A DNA stretch of 38,168 bases from UBA1413 sp964472165 (GTDB taxonomy: Bacteria > Bacteroidota > Bacteroidia > Bacteroidales > Prolixibacteraceae): NCBI GenBank assembly GCA_964472165.1, contig CAYYJE010000019.1, positions 1-38,168 on the forward strand, written 5' to 3'. Every line of letters starts with the position of its first letter. Within the stretch, counting starts at the first letter, position 1. Shown one piece after another: positions 1-8,683 of this stretch. Made by a program: the position numbers and the translations under genes. The notes beneath the pieces are model-generated. The model was not told the origin of the DNA, searched no databases, and saw nothing but the letters and a program-made list of their open reading frames with translations.

Positions 1-1545
1 GTAACCGGAAAGGATTTTCAATGCGACATACTGGTTATCGGAGGGGGTGCCACAGGTCTGGGTATCGCGGTAGATGCCGCGACACGGGGATACCGTGTTG
101 TTTTGCTCGAACAGAGCGATTTTGCAAAAGGGACTTCCAGCCGGAGCACAAAACTGGTGCATGGGGGCGTCAGGTACCTTGCTCAGGGAGACATCGCCCT
201 GGTGACGGAAGCTTTGCGCGAAAGGGGCAGGATGCGGCGCAATGCACCCCATCTTGTGAAAGACATGCGGTTTATCATTGGCAACTACAAATGGTGGGAA
301 CGCCCCTTTTACGCGGTGGGTCTCACATTTTACGACATTCTGGCCGGTAAGCTCGGGCTGGGCCGCTCCCTGCCCATGTCGGCCCGGAAAGTAAGGGATG
401 AAATTCCGGAATTAAAGCAAAACGGATTAAGAGGAGGAGTGGTCTATCACGACGGACAATTCGACGACGCCAGGATGGCCGTCACCCTGGCTCAGACAGC
501 CACCGACTTCGGGGGCATCTGCCTCAACTACATGAAAGTGACAGGGCTTGAAAAAGATCCAACGGGAAAAGTAAGCGGAGTAAAAGTTACCGACATGCTT
601 TCGAACCGTGCATATACCCTCAGCAGCCGGGTAGTGGTCAATGCCACCGGGGTTTTTGTGGACGAAATCAGACTGATGGATTCTCCCGATACCCACAAGA
701 CCATCCGCCCAAGCCAGGGAGTCCACCTGGTGGTGGACAAAAAGTTTCTGGGAGGCCGGTCAGCCCTGATGATTCCAAAGACCACTGATGGACGGGTGCT
801 GTTTGGAGTACCCTGGCATGACAAGGTCGTACTCGGGACAACCGATACTCCCCTCGACAAACCGGAAACGGAACCGCAGGCCCTGGATGCAGAGGTAGAT
901 TTTATTCTTGACCAGGCCGGACAATACCTGAATTCGCGTCCCCAACGTTCCGATGTCCTCTCCGTTTTTGCCGGTCTGCGCCCTCTGGCCGCCACGAAAA
1001 ACGGCGACAACCAGAAAACCAAGGAAATCTCCCGCAGTCACAAAATCTACAGGTCGGAATCAGACCTGCTAACCATTACCGGCGGCAAATGGACGACCTA
1101 CCGGGAAATGGCCGAGGAGATTGTCGACAAATCCATTGAGATCGGGAATCTTCCGCGAAAAAAATGTGTCACGGCAAACCTGAAGGTCCATGGATACGCC
1201 ACCGGTGTGGACGACAGCACGTGGGACTATGTTTATGGGAGTGATGCCGTAAAAATCAGGGCCCTTGTGGAAACCGATCCGTCAAACGGGGAACTTCTGC
1301 ACAAAAACTATACCTTTAAAGTCGCACATGTACGATGGGCAGTAAGGGAAGAAATGGCCCTGACTGTCGAGGACGTGCTTGCCCGCAGGCTCAGGGTCCT
1401 GTTTCTGGATGCCAGGGCAGCCATTGAAATGGCGCCGGCGGTAGCCCGGATCATGGCCGGAGAGTTAAACCATCCGGAAAGCTGGCAGCAGCAACAGATT
1501 CATGTTTTTACGGAGCTGGCTCAAAATTACCTTGTTCATAATTAA
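1..1545 (+). CDS. glpD: FAD-dependent glycerol-3-phosphate dehydrogenase, 5' partial
   Basis: The reading frame is open from the first base, so the gene is cut by the window edge and only a short N-terminus is missing; 514 residues are visible and the family is about 500-560. A dinucleotide-binding glycine motif (GGGATGLG, visible residues 14-21) lies ahead of the first internal ATG at 103, so that ATG cannot be the start. Other family marks are GTSSRSTKLVHGG, GLRPLA, and GGKWTTYREMAE ahead of a C-terminal helical DAO_C-type domain. The enzyme oxidises sn-glycerol-3-phosphate to DHAP with FAD and passes electrons to quinone at the inner membrane face. It is followed 12 bases later by a polyol-permease-like carrier and then by a glycerol-1-phosphate dehydrogenase, so it is the first visible gene of a polyol/glycerol-phosphate operon. 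Family assignment is very secure; the physiological substrate source is inferred. Confidence 0.95.
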   Translation, partial: VTGKDFQCDILVIGGGATGLGIAVDAATRGYRVVLLEQSDFAKGTSSRSTKLVHGGVRYLAQGDIALVTEALRERGRMRRNAPHLVKDMRFIIGNYKWWERPFYAVGLTFYDILAGKLGLGRSLPMSARKVRDEIPELKQNGLRGGVVYHDGQFDDARMAVTLAQTATDFGGICLNYMKVTGLEKDPTGKVSGVKVTDMLSNRAYTLSSRVVVNATGVFVDEIRLMDSPDTHKTIRPSQGVHLVVDKKFLGGRSALMIPKTTDGRVLFGVPWHDKVVLGTTDTPLDKPETEPQALDAEVDFILDQAGQYLNSRPQRSDVLSVFAGLRPLAATKNGDNQKTKEISRSHKIYRSESDLLTITGGKWTTYREMAEEIVDKSIEIGNLPRKKCVTANLKVHGYATGVDDSTWDYVYGSDAVKIRALVETDPSNGELLHKNYTFKVAHVRWAVREEMALTVEDVLARRLRVLFLDARAAIEMAPAVARIMAGELNHPESWQQQQIHVFTELAQNYLVHN

Positions 1546-1557
1546 TAAAACCACCTT

Positions 1558-2808
1558 ATGAGAAGCAGCAATTCTTTGTTCTACGAAAAAGCAGGTATTC
1601 CCCGCCATCTGGTATGGGGGTATCTTGGAGTACTCATTTTCATGATGGGCGACGGCATGGAGCAGGGATGGCTGAGTCCCTATCTCCTGGAGAGGGGACT
1701 TACCATGCAGCAATCGGCCACACTTTTCTCGGTGTATGGGGTTGTCATCGCCATTTCCTCCTGGCTGTCGGGAGTTCTGGCTGAAGGGATAGGGATTAAA
1801 AAAACAATGCTGGCAGGACTGCTTCTTTTTCTGGCAGGAACATTTGGCTTTGTAGGATATGCACTGCCGGGACTTCATACCGGTGCAATGTGGTTTACCT
1901 ATGGTCTTCGCGGATTTGGATATCCCTTATTTGCCTATTCTTTCCTGGTATGGATCGCCTATTCCAGTCCCCAGAAAGCGCTTGGAAGAGCTGTCGGATG
2001 GTTTTGGTTTGTTTTTACAGGAGGGCTGGTGGTTCTTAGCGCTTTTTATTCCAGCTGGGCAATCACCAGGATCGGATATATCAACACCCTTTGGAGTGCG
2101 GTGTTCTGGGTTCTTCTCGGAGCCTTTTTTGCGCTTGTACTGGTGAAAGACCAATCGGCAACGGGCATTAAAGGCAGTTTTAAGGATAAATTCAGCGAAC
2201 TGGTAAAGGGGCTGACCATCGTCAGGGAAGAACCCAAGGTATTTCTGGGCGGTCTTGTAAGGGTGATCAACACCACGGCTCAGTTTGCTTTTCCTGTATT
2301 TCTTCCCACCTATATGGCCCAGCATGGATTTTCAACCACCGAATGGCTTCAGATCTGGGGAACCATTTTTACCAGCAACATCATTTTCAACCTGATATTT
2401 GGCTTTGTGGGCGACTCCATCGGATGGCGCAATACAGTAATGTGGTTCGGCGGAGTGGGTTGTGCCCTCTCAACCCTGCTGTTCTTTTACTCACCCCAGC
2501 TTTTTGGCGGGAGTTTCGTAGCCGTGATGCTCTCAGGGGTTCTCTGGGGTGCACTATTGGCCGGATATGTGCCGCTCTCCGCGCTGGTTCCCTCGCTGGT
2601 GCAAAAAGACAAGGGTGCCGCCATGGCAATCCTGAACCTGGGCGCCGGTATGCCGGTCTTCGTCGGTCCGGCAATTGTCGGGTTGTTTATCGGCATGGTT
2701 GGAAACGAAGGGGTGATCTGGATCCTGGCCATCCTCTATATCATAAGTGCGATACTGACGAAATTCATCACCCTTCCGAACAATGTAAAGACAATCAATC
2801 ACCTGTAA
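1558..2808 (+). CDS. MFS transporter, polyol-permease-like (ribitol/arabinitol type)
   Basis: This 416-residue protein has about twelve hydrophobic segments typical of a 12-TM major facilitator. The N-terminal GDGMEQGWLSPYL stretch (about residues 31-43) is what I recall from the polyol permease family (RbtT/DalT-like), and the length fits. It should sit in the inner membrane and import a polyol or related compound with protons. It starts 12 bases after glpD and ends 26 bases before the glycerol-1-phosphate dehydrogenase gene, so it is almost certainly co-transcribed with them. No kinase for a polyol is visible in the window; one may lie upstream of the edge. The substrate cannot be read from sequence, and glycerol is a possible alternative given its neighbours. 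Confidence 0.8.
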   Translation: MRSSNSLFYEKAGIPRHLVWGYLGVLIFMMGDGMEQGWLSPYLLERGLTMQQSATLFSVYGVVIAISSWLSGVLAEGIGIKKTMLAGLLLFLAGTFGFVGYALPGLHTGAMWFTYGLRGFGYPLFAYSFLVWIAYSSPQKALGRAVGWFWFVFTGGLVVLSAFYSSWAITRIGYINTLWSAVFWVLLGAFFALVLVKDQSATGIKGSFKDKFSELVKGLTIVREEPKVFLGGLVRVINTTAQFAFPVFLPTYMAQHGFSTTEWLQIWGTIFTSNIIFNLIFGFVGDSIGWRNTVMWFGGVGCALSTLLFFYSPQLFGGSFVAVMLSGVLWGALLAGYVPLSALVPSLVQKDKGAAMAILNLGAGMPVFVGPAIVGLFIGMVGNEGVIWILAILYIISAILTKFITLPNNVKTINHL

Positions 2809-2834
2809 TCCCATAACTCATTAAAGATCATTTT

Positions 2835-4166
2835 ATGAAACCGAAATTAAAGGAAGCCCTTGAGTCAGCGAGGGAGACCCGTGCCCTGCTGATCGGACAG
2901 CACATTCTCGACCAGGTTCCGGCCTTGTTCCGGGAGACTTTTCCCGGAAAACCGGCCATTGTGGTAGCCGATGCCACCACCTGGGAAGTGGCGGGTGAGG
3001 AGGTTCAGAAGCAACTGGAGCGTGCCGGCATTGAGTGCCGCTCCCCTTTTGTCTTCCCCGAATCCAGCCCCTATGCCGAATATGGCAATGTGGAAAAACT
3101 GGAAGAAGCGTTCAGGTCAGACCAGGCCATCCCCGTGGTGGTGGGTTCCGGGACATTGAACGATTTGACCAAGCTGGCTTCCGCCCTTACAAACCGGCCC
3201 TATATGTGTGTGGGCACCGCAGCCTCCATGGATGGATACACCGCCTTCGGGGCATCGATCACATACCAGGGAGCAAAACAGACCTTTTCCTGTCCAGCAC
3301 CCACGGCTTTGATTGCCGACATTGAGATTATCAGGAAAGCTCCATCGGCCATGACCGCATCGGGGTATGCCGACCTGTTTGCAAAAATCGTGGCAGGAGC
3401 CGACTGGATGATAGCCGATGCATTGGGATTAGAACCCATTGAACCGAAGGCGTGGTCGATCGTGCAGGACGGACTGAAAGAAGCCCTGGCCCATCCCCGG
3501 GGAGCAAAAGAAGGTGAAGAGAGCGCCATCACATCCCTGATGGAAGGACTGATCCTGGGTGGGTTTGCCATGCAGTGGTCCAGGACAAGCCGGGTGGCCT
3601 CCGGAGCGGAACATCAGTTCAGCCATGTGTGGAATATGGAACATCATACGTACCAGGGAGAGACTCCTCCCCACGGTTTTCAGGTGGGGGTAGCCACACT
3701 GGCCATCACGCGCCTTTATGAAAAGTTGCTCCAGACTCCCATTGAAAATCTTGACGTGGAGACCTGCTGTAGCCAATGGCCTGCTGAATGGGAGGAAATG
3801 GAGGAGAAGATTCGTCGGATGCTCCCAAATAGTGATTTCCTGGGTACCGCACTGAAGCAATCCCGTGATAAATACCTGACCCGCGGGGAGCTTGCCCTTC
3901 AGTTGGAAAAACTCAAAACCATCTGGCCCGGGTTAAAGACAAGGCTGTCGGAGCAGCTGGTCTCTTCACAAATTGTCAGGGAGAAACTGATCGCCGTAGG
4001 CGCACCCACCGAATCAGAAGAAATCGGGATCACCCGGGAAAGAATGAAGGATTCTTTCCTGCGCGCATGGGCTATCCGCTCACGGTTCACCGCGCTTGAC
4101 CTGGCAGTTCAAACAGGTTATCTGGAACAATGGCTTGATGAAATGTTCAACCCCAAAAGAGAGTAA
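2835..4166 (+). CDS. araM: sn-glycerol-1-phosphate dehydrogenase (AraM/EgsA family)
   Basis: This 443-residue protein belongs to the metal-dependent, NAD(P)-linked G1P dehydrogenase family, which interconverts DHAP and sn-glycerol-1-phosphate. Visible marks are the nucleotide-binding GSGTLND (residues 104-110), TAASMDGYTA (128-137), and a probable metal-ligand set D180 (in GYADL), H260 (in GAEHQ) and H280 (in PPHG). Archaea use this activity to make lipid backbones; in Bacillus subtilis AraM supplies G1P and is encoded in the arabinose operon beside the phosphatase AraL, echoing the HAD-IIA gene found here two genes later. Some Bacteroidota also carry geranylgeranylglyceryl-phosphate synthase homologues that would need G1P. 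Here it sits in one operon with the enantiomeric enzyme GlpD, which suggests either catabolism of both glycerol phosphates or polyol-phosphate use. The start has normal spacing to the upstream gene. Confidence 0.9.
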   Translation: MKPKLKEALESARETRALLIGQHILDQVPALFRETFPGKPAIVVADATTWEVAGEEVQKQLERAGIECRSPFVFPESSPYAEYGNVEKLEEAFRSDQAIPVVVGSGTLNDLTKLASALTNRPYMCVGTAASMDGYTAFGASITYQGAKQTFSCPAPTALIADIEIIRKAPSAMTASGYADLFAKIVAGADWMIADALGLEPIEPKAWSIVQDGLKEALAHPRGAKEGEESAITSLMEGLILGGFAMQWSRTSRVASGAEHQFSHVWNMEHHTYQGETPPHGFQVGVATLAITRLYEKLLQTPIENLDVETCCSQWPAEWEEMEEKIRRMLPNSDFLGTALKQSRDKYLTRGELALQLEKLKTIWPGLKTRLSEQLVSSQIVREKLIAVGAPTESEEIGITRERMKDSFLRAWAIRSRFTALDLAVQTGYLEQWLDEMFNPKRE

Positions 4167-4168
4167 CC

Positions 4169-5279
4169 ATGCGCATATTCAATTTTCTCAGGCCTGCACC
4201 CGCAAAGGAACAAACCATCACCGACCCGGCTGAACTCAATGCCACTTACCGTTACTGGCGGACCAGGGTAATGTACACCACCATGATCGGGTATATTCTT
4301 TTCTATTTTGTCAGAAAGAATATCTCGATTGCCATGCCCGCCATGGAAGCGGACCTGGGGATCACAAAAGCTGAGCTGGGCCTCTTTCTTACACTTCACG
4401 GGGTCATCTATGGCATTTCGAAGTTTGCAAACGGTTTATGGGGTGACCAGTCCAACCCAAGATACTTTATGGCCCTGGGATTGTTCCTCTCTGCCTCGAT
4501 GAGTCTCTTCTTCGGATTGAGCAGCGGGGTTCTCGCATTCGGTATCTTCTGGCTTTTAAACGGNNNNNNNNNNNNNNNNNNNNNNNNNNNNNNNNNNNNN
4601 NNNNNNNNNNNNNNNNNNNNNNNNNNNNNNNNNNNNNNNNNNNNNNNNNNNNNNNNNNNNNNNACAAGTATTTGGCAACCCGGCCATCTGGTTTCTTTGC
4701 CTGGCCAATTTCTTTTTGTATACAATCCGTTATGCGATTCTGGACTGGGGACCCACATTTCTCATGGAAATGAAAGGAGTGGAACTTCAGCGTGCAGGAT
4801 GGCTGGTTGCCACCTATGAAGGATTCGGCATTCTCGGGATGCTGGTCAGCGGCTGGATGATGGACCGTGTATTCAAGGGTCGCGGAGGAAGGGCTGCCTT
4901 TATCTCCATGCTGATCTGTTCCGTGGCGGTATTCCTCTTCTGGCGGCTCCCCGAAGAATCGATCCTGTTTTACGGAATTCTGCTGTCACTGATCGGGTTT
5001 TTCATTTATGGGCCACAGGCCCTGGTAGGAATTATTGCGGCCAATCTGGCCACCAAGAGAGCGGCCGGAACGGCAATAGGCCTCACCGGCTTCTTTGCTT
5101 ATCTGAGTACTGTGCTGTCCGGTTGGGGACTGGGAGTAATAGTTACAAAAAGTGGATGGAGTGCAGGATTTTCAATTTTAGTGGGTTGCGGACTTGCGGC
5201 AACCCTGTTTTTTGCTTTCACGTGGAATGCAGGAAAAGTTGCTGAAATTAAAAATGAAAGAGAATATAAAGAACAATGA
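4169..5279 (+). CDS. Organophosphate:phosphate antiporter (GlpT/UhpC family), interrupted by an assembly gap
   Basis: One MFS gene is split by 100 N at 4564-4663. The part before the gap (about 131 residues) has an OPA-type start, RYWRTRV followed by FYFVRKNISIAMP; the part after the gap (about 204 residues, reading from 4665 in another frame) has TIRYAILDWGPTFL. The two arginines in FVRKN and TIRY correspond to the pair that binds substrate phosphate in GlpT-type antiporters, so both halves belong together. The halves total about 336 residues against about 440 for the family, so the true missing sequence is nearer 300 bases than 100, and the frame change is an artefact of the placeholder. 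It starts 2 bases after the AraM-type gene and its stop overlaps the next start as ATGA. The likely substrate is a glycerol phosphate or sugar phosphate; a UhpC-like sensor role is possible but no partner kinase is seen. Confidence 0.88.
4564..4663. other. Assembly gap of 100 N inside the antiporter gene
   Basis: Exactly 100 N, the usual placeholder for a gap of unknown size. Family length suggests roughly 300 bases of coding sequence are really missing here. Open frames that run across the N are not interpretable. Confidence 0.97.
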
Positions 5280-6106
5280 ACGGAATAGATACAGAAAAGG
5301 AGGTTATGGAGATTTCCGGCATCGGGAAGAGACTGGAAAAGATCAAATTATTTGCCCTGGACATGGATGGCACCATTTACCTGGGAAATCAAATTTTCCC
5401 ATTTACCCTTCCATTCCTGGAAGGACTAAAAAATGCAGGGAAAAAATATGTGTTCCTGACCAATAACTCTTCGAAAAGCGGGGACGACTATTACCAAAAG
5501 CTGAAGAAGATGGGTGTCGAAACAGACAGGTCCCTGATCTACACCTCGGGAGATGCCACCATTGAATACCTGAAAGGAATCCTTCCGGGAGCCCGGGTTT
5601 TTCTGATGGGTACACGGAATCTGGAGGAGGATTTCAGGAATGCAGGATTCAGGCTGGATGAAAGTTCACCCGACTTTGTGGTTCTTGGATTCGATCTGAC
5701 TTTTACGTATGAGAAACTGGAAAAAGCCTGCCATTTCATCCGGCAGGGAGTGCCTTTTATTGCCACACATCCCGATTTCAACTGTCCGATGGAGCAGGGC
5801 CAGATGATTCCCGACTGCGGGGCCCTGAGTGCCGCCATCACGGCAGCTACGGGGGTAAAACCGAAAGTGATCGGGAAACCCAACAAGGAGATGCTTGAAG
5901 GATTGTTAAAACGTGCCGGGGTTACGAAGGAAGAATTGTGCATCATGGGCGACCGCCTGATCACCGACATCAAGATGGGTATCGACTTCGGAATTTTGAA
6001 TATTCTGGTACTCACAGGCGAAGCCAAAGCGGAAGACTTGTCCCATTCACCCATAATTCCTGATTTTGTAATCGCGAAAAATGTGGATCTGCTGTCATTC
6101 CTTTGA
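5276..6106 (+). CDS. HAD-IIA phosphatase (AraL/NagD/PGP-like)
   Basis: This 276-residue cytoplasmic phosphatase shows all HAD motifs: DMDGT (residues 29-33, nucleophile D29 and acid D31), LTNNSS (61-66), K201 in GKPNK, and GDRLITD (225-231) for Mg binding. The long insertion between motifs II and III is the C2a cap of the HAD-IIA class, whose members (NagD, AraL, phosphoglycolate/glycerol-3-phosphate phosphatase) act on small sugar and glycerol phosphates. Its ATG overlaps the stop of the antiporter gene (ATGA), implying translational coupling. In Bacillus subtilis AraL sits next to AraM and removes phosphate from accumulated sugar phosphates; a similar overflow role is plausible here. An internal Met at residue 11 is the only competing start. 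The exact substrate is unknown. Confidence 0.9.
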   Translation: MNGIDTEKEVMEISGIGKRLEKIKLFALDMDGTIYLGNQIFPFTLPFLEGLKNAGKKYVFLTNNSSKSGDDYYQKLKKMGVETDRSLIYTSGDATIEYLKGILPGARVFLMGTRNLEEDFRNAGFRLDESSPDFVVLGFDLTFTYEKLEKACHFIRQGVPFIATHPDFNCPMEQGQMIPDCGALSAAITAATGVKPKVIGKPNKEMLEGLLKRAGVTKEELCIMGDRLITDIKMGIDFGILNILVLTGEAKAEDLSHSPIIPDFVIAKNVDLLSFL

Positions 6107-6145
6107 TTGTAGCGTCCATTGCGCGACCAACTTAAAGAAGAAACC

Positions 6146-6167
6146 GGAGACTACCGGGGTAACCTCC
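6146..6167. promoter_or_regulatory. Imperfect inverted repeat upstream of the ACS-type carrier gene
   Basis: GGAGACTACC, two bases, then GGTAACCTCC: 10-base arms with two mismatches. It lies between the phosphatase stop at 6106 and the carrier start at 6226. It could be an operator or a weak transcription-ending hairpin; no T-run follows and no TAnnTTTG element is visible in this gap. Confidence 0.35.
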
Positions 6168-6225
6168 AGATATGTAAACAAACAATACTAACACAAAACC
6201 TTCCATAATTAAAGAAATCTAATCT

Positions 6226-7482
6226 ATGTTTTCGAGTATCACCCCTGAAAGAAGACGGTGGTTAATTGTAACCGTCATCTTTATTATTACGGTTTTCAGT
6301 TACGTGGACCGGCAGGTAGTTTCCATCCTGAAACCCATCCTGAAAGAGGAATTTTCGCTCGACGACAAAGGCTACGCACTGATAATAAACCTGTTCACCA
6401 TTTGTTACGCTTTGATGTATCCGGTTTCAGGATGGCTGGTGGATAAATTTAGTGCGCGGAAGATCATGTTTTGGGGGGTTATCACCTGGTCGCTAAGCTC
6501 CATTGGGAGTGGCCTGTCAAGAACCCTGGTCCCCTTTGCAATTTTCAGAAGTGTGCTGGGACTGGCAGAGCCGACCACCTATCCTGCACAGATAAAAACC
6601 GTCACCAGGTGGTTTTCAGGCCGGTTGCGCGCTACGGCCAACAGCATATCCGTGGCCGGAGGCACCATCGGTTCGGTAATTGCCCCACCGCTTATTGCCT
6701 GGCTGGTAATCTCCTTTTCCTGGCATGCAGCCTTCATCATTCCCGGTGTTGTGGGGCTGGTGGTAGCCATTATCTGGTTGCTTCTATACCGCGACCCCCC
6801 GAAGGGATATGTCCGCGATACGGTAAGCCCGGATGGGGATCCGGAAAAGAGTGTGGCCTTCACATGGGGCCAGCTATGGCGTAAAAGAAGCATGTGGGGA
6901 ATTGTGCTGATCCGGTTCACCACCGACCCGGTTTGGTATTTCATCCTTTTCTGGCTTCCCGGATTCCTCATGGAAGAATCAGGTCTCACCCTTTCCCAAC
7001 TGGGAATGGTGGGCTGGATTCCTTTCCTGGCAGCCAGCCTGGGAGGAATCGGAACATCTGCCTGGTCAGACTGGATGGTCCGCAAGGGAAGACCACCACT
7101 CCGCTCCCGGAAACTTATGCTGAGTTATGTGGCATTCCTGGCGCCCGTAATTCTGATCCCCGACAGCCTGGGTGTGGCCGTAACCATCATCAAATTCAGC
7201 ATCCTGGCCGCTGTCGCACTCAGCTGGATCTATACCGAAAGTGTTCTGATTGCCGAAACCTTCCCCATCAACAATGTGGCCAGCGTGCTGGGCATCGCGG
7301 GAGGATTTGGCGCTGCCGGCTCCGTAATCTTCAACTACCTTATCGGACAATACATGGCAAGCATGGGAACCACATGGATCTTCATCGTGATGGCGCTCCT
7401 CCATCCCCTTGCGATATTCCTACTGTGGAAAATGATCCGCCCTGAAGTCCCCGACATGCCTGTTTCTCCCGTAAAATCTTAA
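6226..7482 (+). CDS. MFS transporter, anion:cation symporter (ExuT-like) family
   Basis: This 418-residue protein has about twelve membrane segments. The beginning (RRRWLIV, then FSYVDRQVVSIL) and the loop GLAEPTTYPAQIKTVTRWF match the anion:cation symporter group, which imports hexuronates, aldonates and other organic anions with protons or sodium. It is preceded by a 119-base intergenic stretch with an imperfect inverted repeat and followed after 43 bases by a secreted PHP phosphoesterase gene, so it probably begins a second transcription unit or continues the upstream operon. Its likely job is to take up an acid released or produced by the neighbouring enzymes. The specific substrate cannot be told from sequence. 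Confidence 0.85.
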   Translation: MFSSITPERRRWLIVTVIFIITVFSYVDRQVVSILKPILKEEFSLDDKGYALIINLFTICYALMYPVSGWLVDKFSARKIMFWGVITWSLSSIGSGLSRTLVPFAIFRSVLGLAEPTTYPAQIKTVTRWFSGRLRATANSISVAGGTIGSVIAPPLIAWLVISFSWHAAFIIPGVVGLVVAIIWLLLYRDPPKGYVRDTVSPDGDPEKSVAFTWGQLWRKRSMWGIVLIRFTTDPVWYFILFWLPGFLMEESGLTLSQLGMVGWIPFLAASLGGIGTSAWSDWMVRKGRPPLRSRKLMLSYVAFLAPVILIPDSLGVAVTIIKFSILAAVALSWIYTESVLIAETFPINNVASVLGIAGGFGAAGSVIFNYLIGQYMASMGTTWIFIVMALLHPLAIFLLWKMIRPEVPDMPVSPVKS

Positions 7483-7499
7483 AAACACGCAGAATTTTG

Positions 7500-7514
7500 T
7501 ATTTTGTCAAAATA
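7500..7514. promoter_or_regulatory. Perfect 15-base palindrome just upstream of the PHP gene
   Basis: TATTTTG-T-CAAAATA, two perfect 7-base arms around one base, ending 11 bases before the ATG at 7526. Its position across the leader fits an operator or a translation-level control site. No other function is evident. Confidence 0.4.
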
Positions 7515-7525
7515 ACTTATACCGT

Positions 7526-8620
7526 ATGAAGAAGACTTTTTTAATCCTGCTTGCACTGCTCCTCATCACTGGCATATCCATTCCTGCAAATGGCCAGTTC
7601 CAGAATGAAGATGTATATGAATTCCCGGAACAGAAACAGATGAAACTGCTGAACTACCGGCAGAACATCATACTCCCTGACTTAGAGGGATTTGAAACCT
7701 TGAAATGTGATTTTCACATGCACACTGTTTTCTCCGATGGACAGGTTTGGCCTTCCATGCGGGTTATCGAGGCTTGGACCGACGGGCTGGATGCCGTGGC
7801 ACTTACCGACCATATCGGCACAAAACACAAAAGGAACAAGGAAATCCTGATGAATGACCAGGACAACTCTTTTGAAATCGCAAGGAAGAAAGGTGAAGAA
7901 CTTGGCATTCTGGTAGTGAAGGGCGGTGAAATAACCTACAAAAAACCATTTGGCCATATCAACGCACTTTTTTTGAAGGAAATCGAAAAGCTTGCCGTGG
8001 GCAATGAGATGGATGCGGTTGACGAAGCAGTCAGACAGGGAGCCTATCTCTTTTTGAACCACCCCGGATGGCCCAATGATACCAGCACCCTTTATCCGGT
8101 TCACCGGGAGCTGATCGCCCAAAAGAAACTTCATGGGGTGGAAGTGTTCAACGGATCCGAATCTTATCCCAAGGCCCTCGATTGGTGCGATGAATACGGG
8201 CTGGCCTATTTCAGCAATACCGACCTGCACTTTGCCAGCGCCAACTCTTACAGGGAGAAGCTGCAACGCCCCATGACCCTGGTTTTTGCAAAGAACCGCT
8301 CCGTAGATGGAATTCAGGAAGCCCTGGTGGCAGGAAGAACCCTTGCCTGGTTCAGCGGCAACCTTGCCGGGAAAGAAGAATTGTTGCGTGAATTCGTTCA
8401 AAAATCGATCGCTGTCAAAGTAATCGATCCCGAAAAAGGGATTGTCGAAGTATTGAACAAGACAGATATTCCCTATGCGATCCGCTACGGAATGTATATG
8501 TATTCCATCCCGCTGCCCGCCAATCAGATCCTGAGGCTGACGTTGCCGCAGGGTACGGAAGTCCTGTTTACAAACTGCCATATCCGGCAGGATAAGCAGT
8601 TCACCATGAAACTTTGGTGA
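7526..8620 (+). CDS. Secreted PHP-domain phosphoesterase
   Basis: This 364-residue protein has a Sec signal peptide (charged start, hydrophobic core, likely cut after ANG near residue 23). The PHP metal motifs follow in order: HMHTVFSDG (64-72), TDHIG (94-98), GGEIT (133-137), NHPGW (178-182) and SNTDLH (230-235). That is a complete trinuclear-type metal site, so it should be an active periplasmic phosphoesterase or phosphodiesterase. I recall similar secreted PHP proteins being named Sb-PDE family phosphodiesterase, but I cannot check this. After about residue 285 there is a small C-terminal beta-rich domain. It lies between an organic-anion carrier and an FAD oxidoreductase on the same strand. 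It could release a phosphate compound for import by the antiporter encoded upstream; that link is inferred. Confidence 0.85.
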   Translation: MKKTFLILLALLLITGISIPANGQFQNEDVYEFPEQKQMKLLNYRQNIILPDLEGFETLKCDFHMHTVFSDGQVWPSMRVIEAWTDGLDAVALTDHIGTKHKRNKEILMNDQDNSFEIARKKGEELGILVVKGGEITYKKPFGHINALFLKEIEKLAVGNEMDAVDEAVRQGAYLFLNHPGWPNDTSTLYPVHRELIAQKKLHGVEVFNGSESYPKALDWCDEYGLAYFSNTDLHFASANSYREKLQRPMTLVFAKNRSVDGIQEALVAGRTLAWFSGNLAGKEELLREFVQKSIAVKVIDPEKGIVEVLNKTDIPYAIRYGMYMYSIPLPANQILRLTLPQGTEVLFTNCHIRQDKQFTMKLW

Positions 8621-8683
8621 AAATCCGGTTTTTTAAATCTATTCAGAATATACCAAAACCTATAAAGAAAAAAGGAGAATAAA

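Noticed and set aside
4408..4758. Minus-strand open frame running through the N gap
   Set aside because: Exists only because unknown bases cannot encode stops; antisense to the antiporter.
7682..8581. 299-codon minus-strand open frame opposite the PHP gene
   Set aside because: Overlaps all PHP metal motifs on the other strand; no domain seen.
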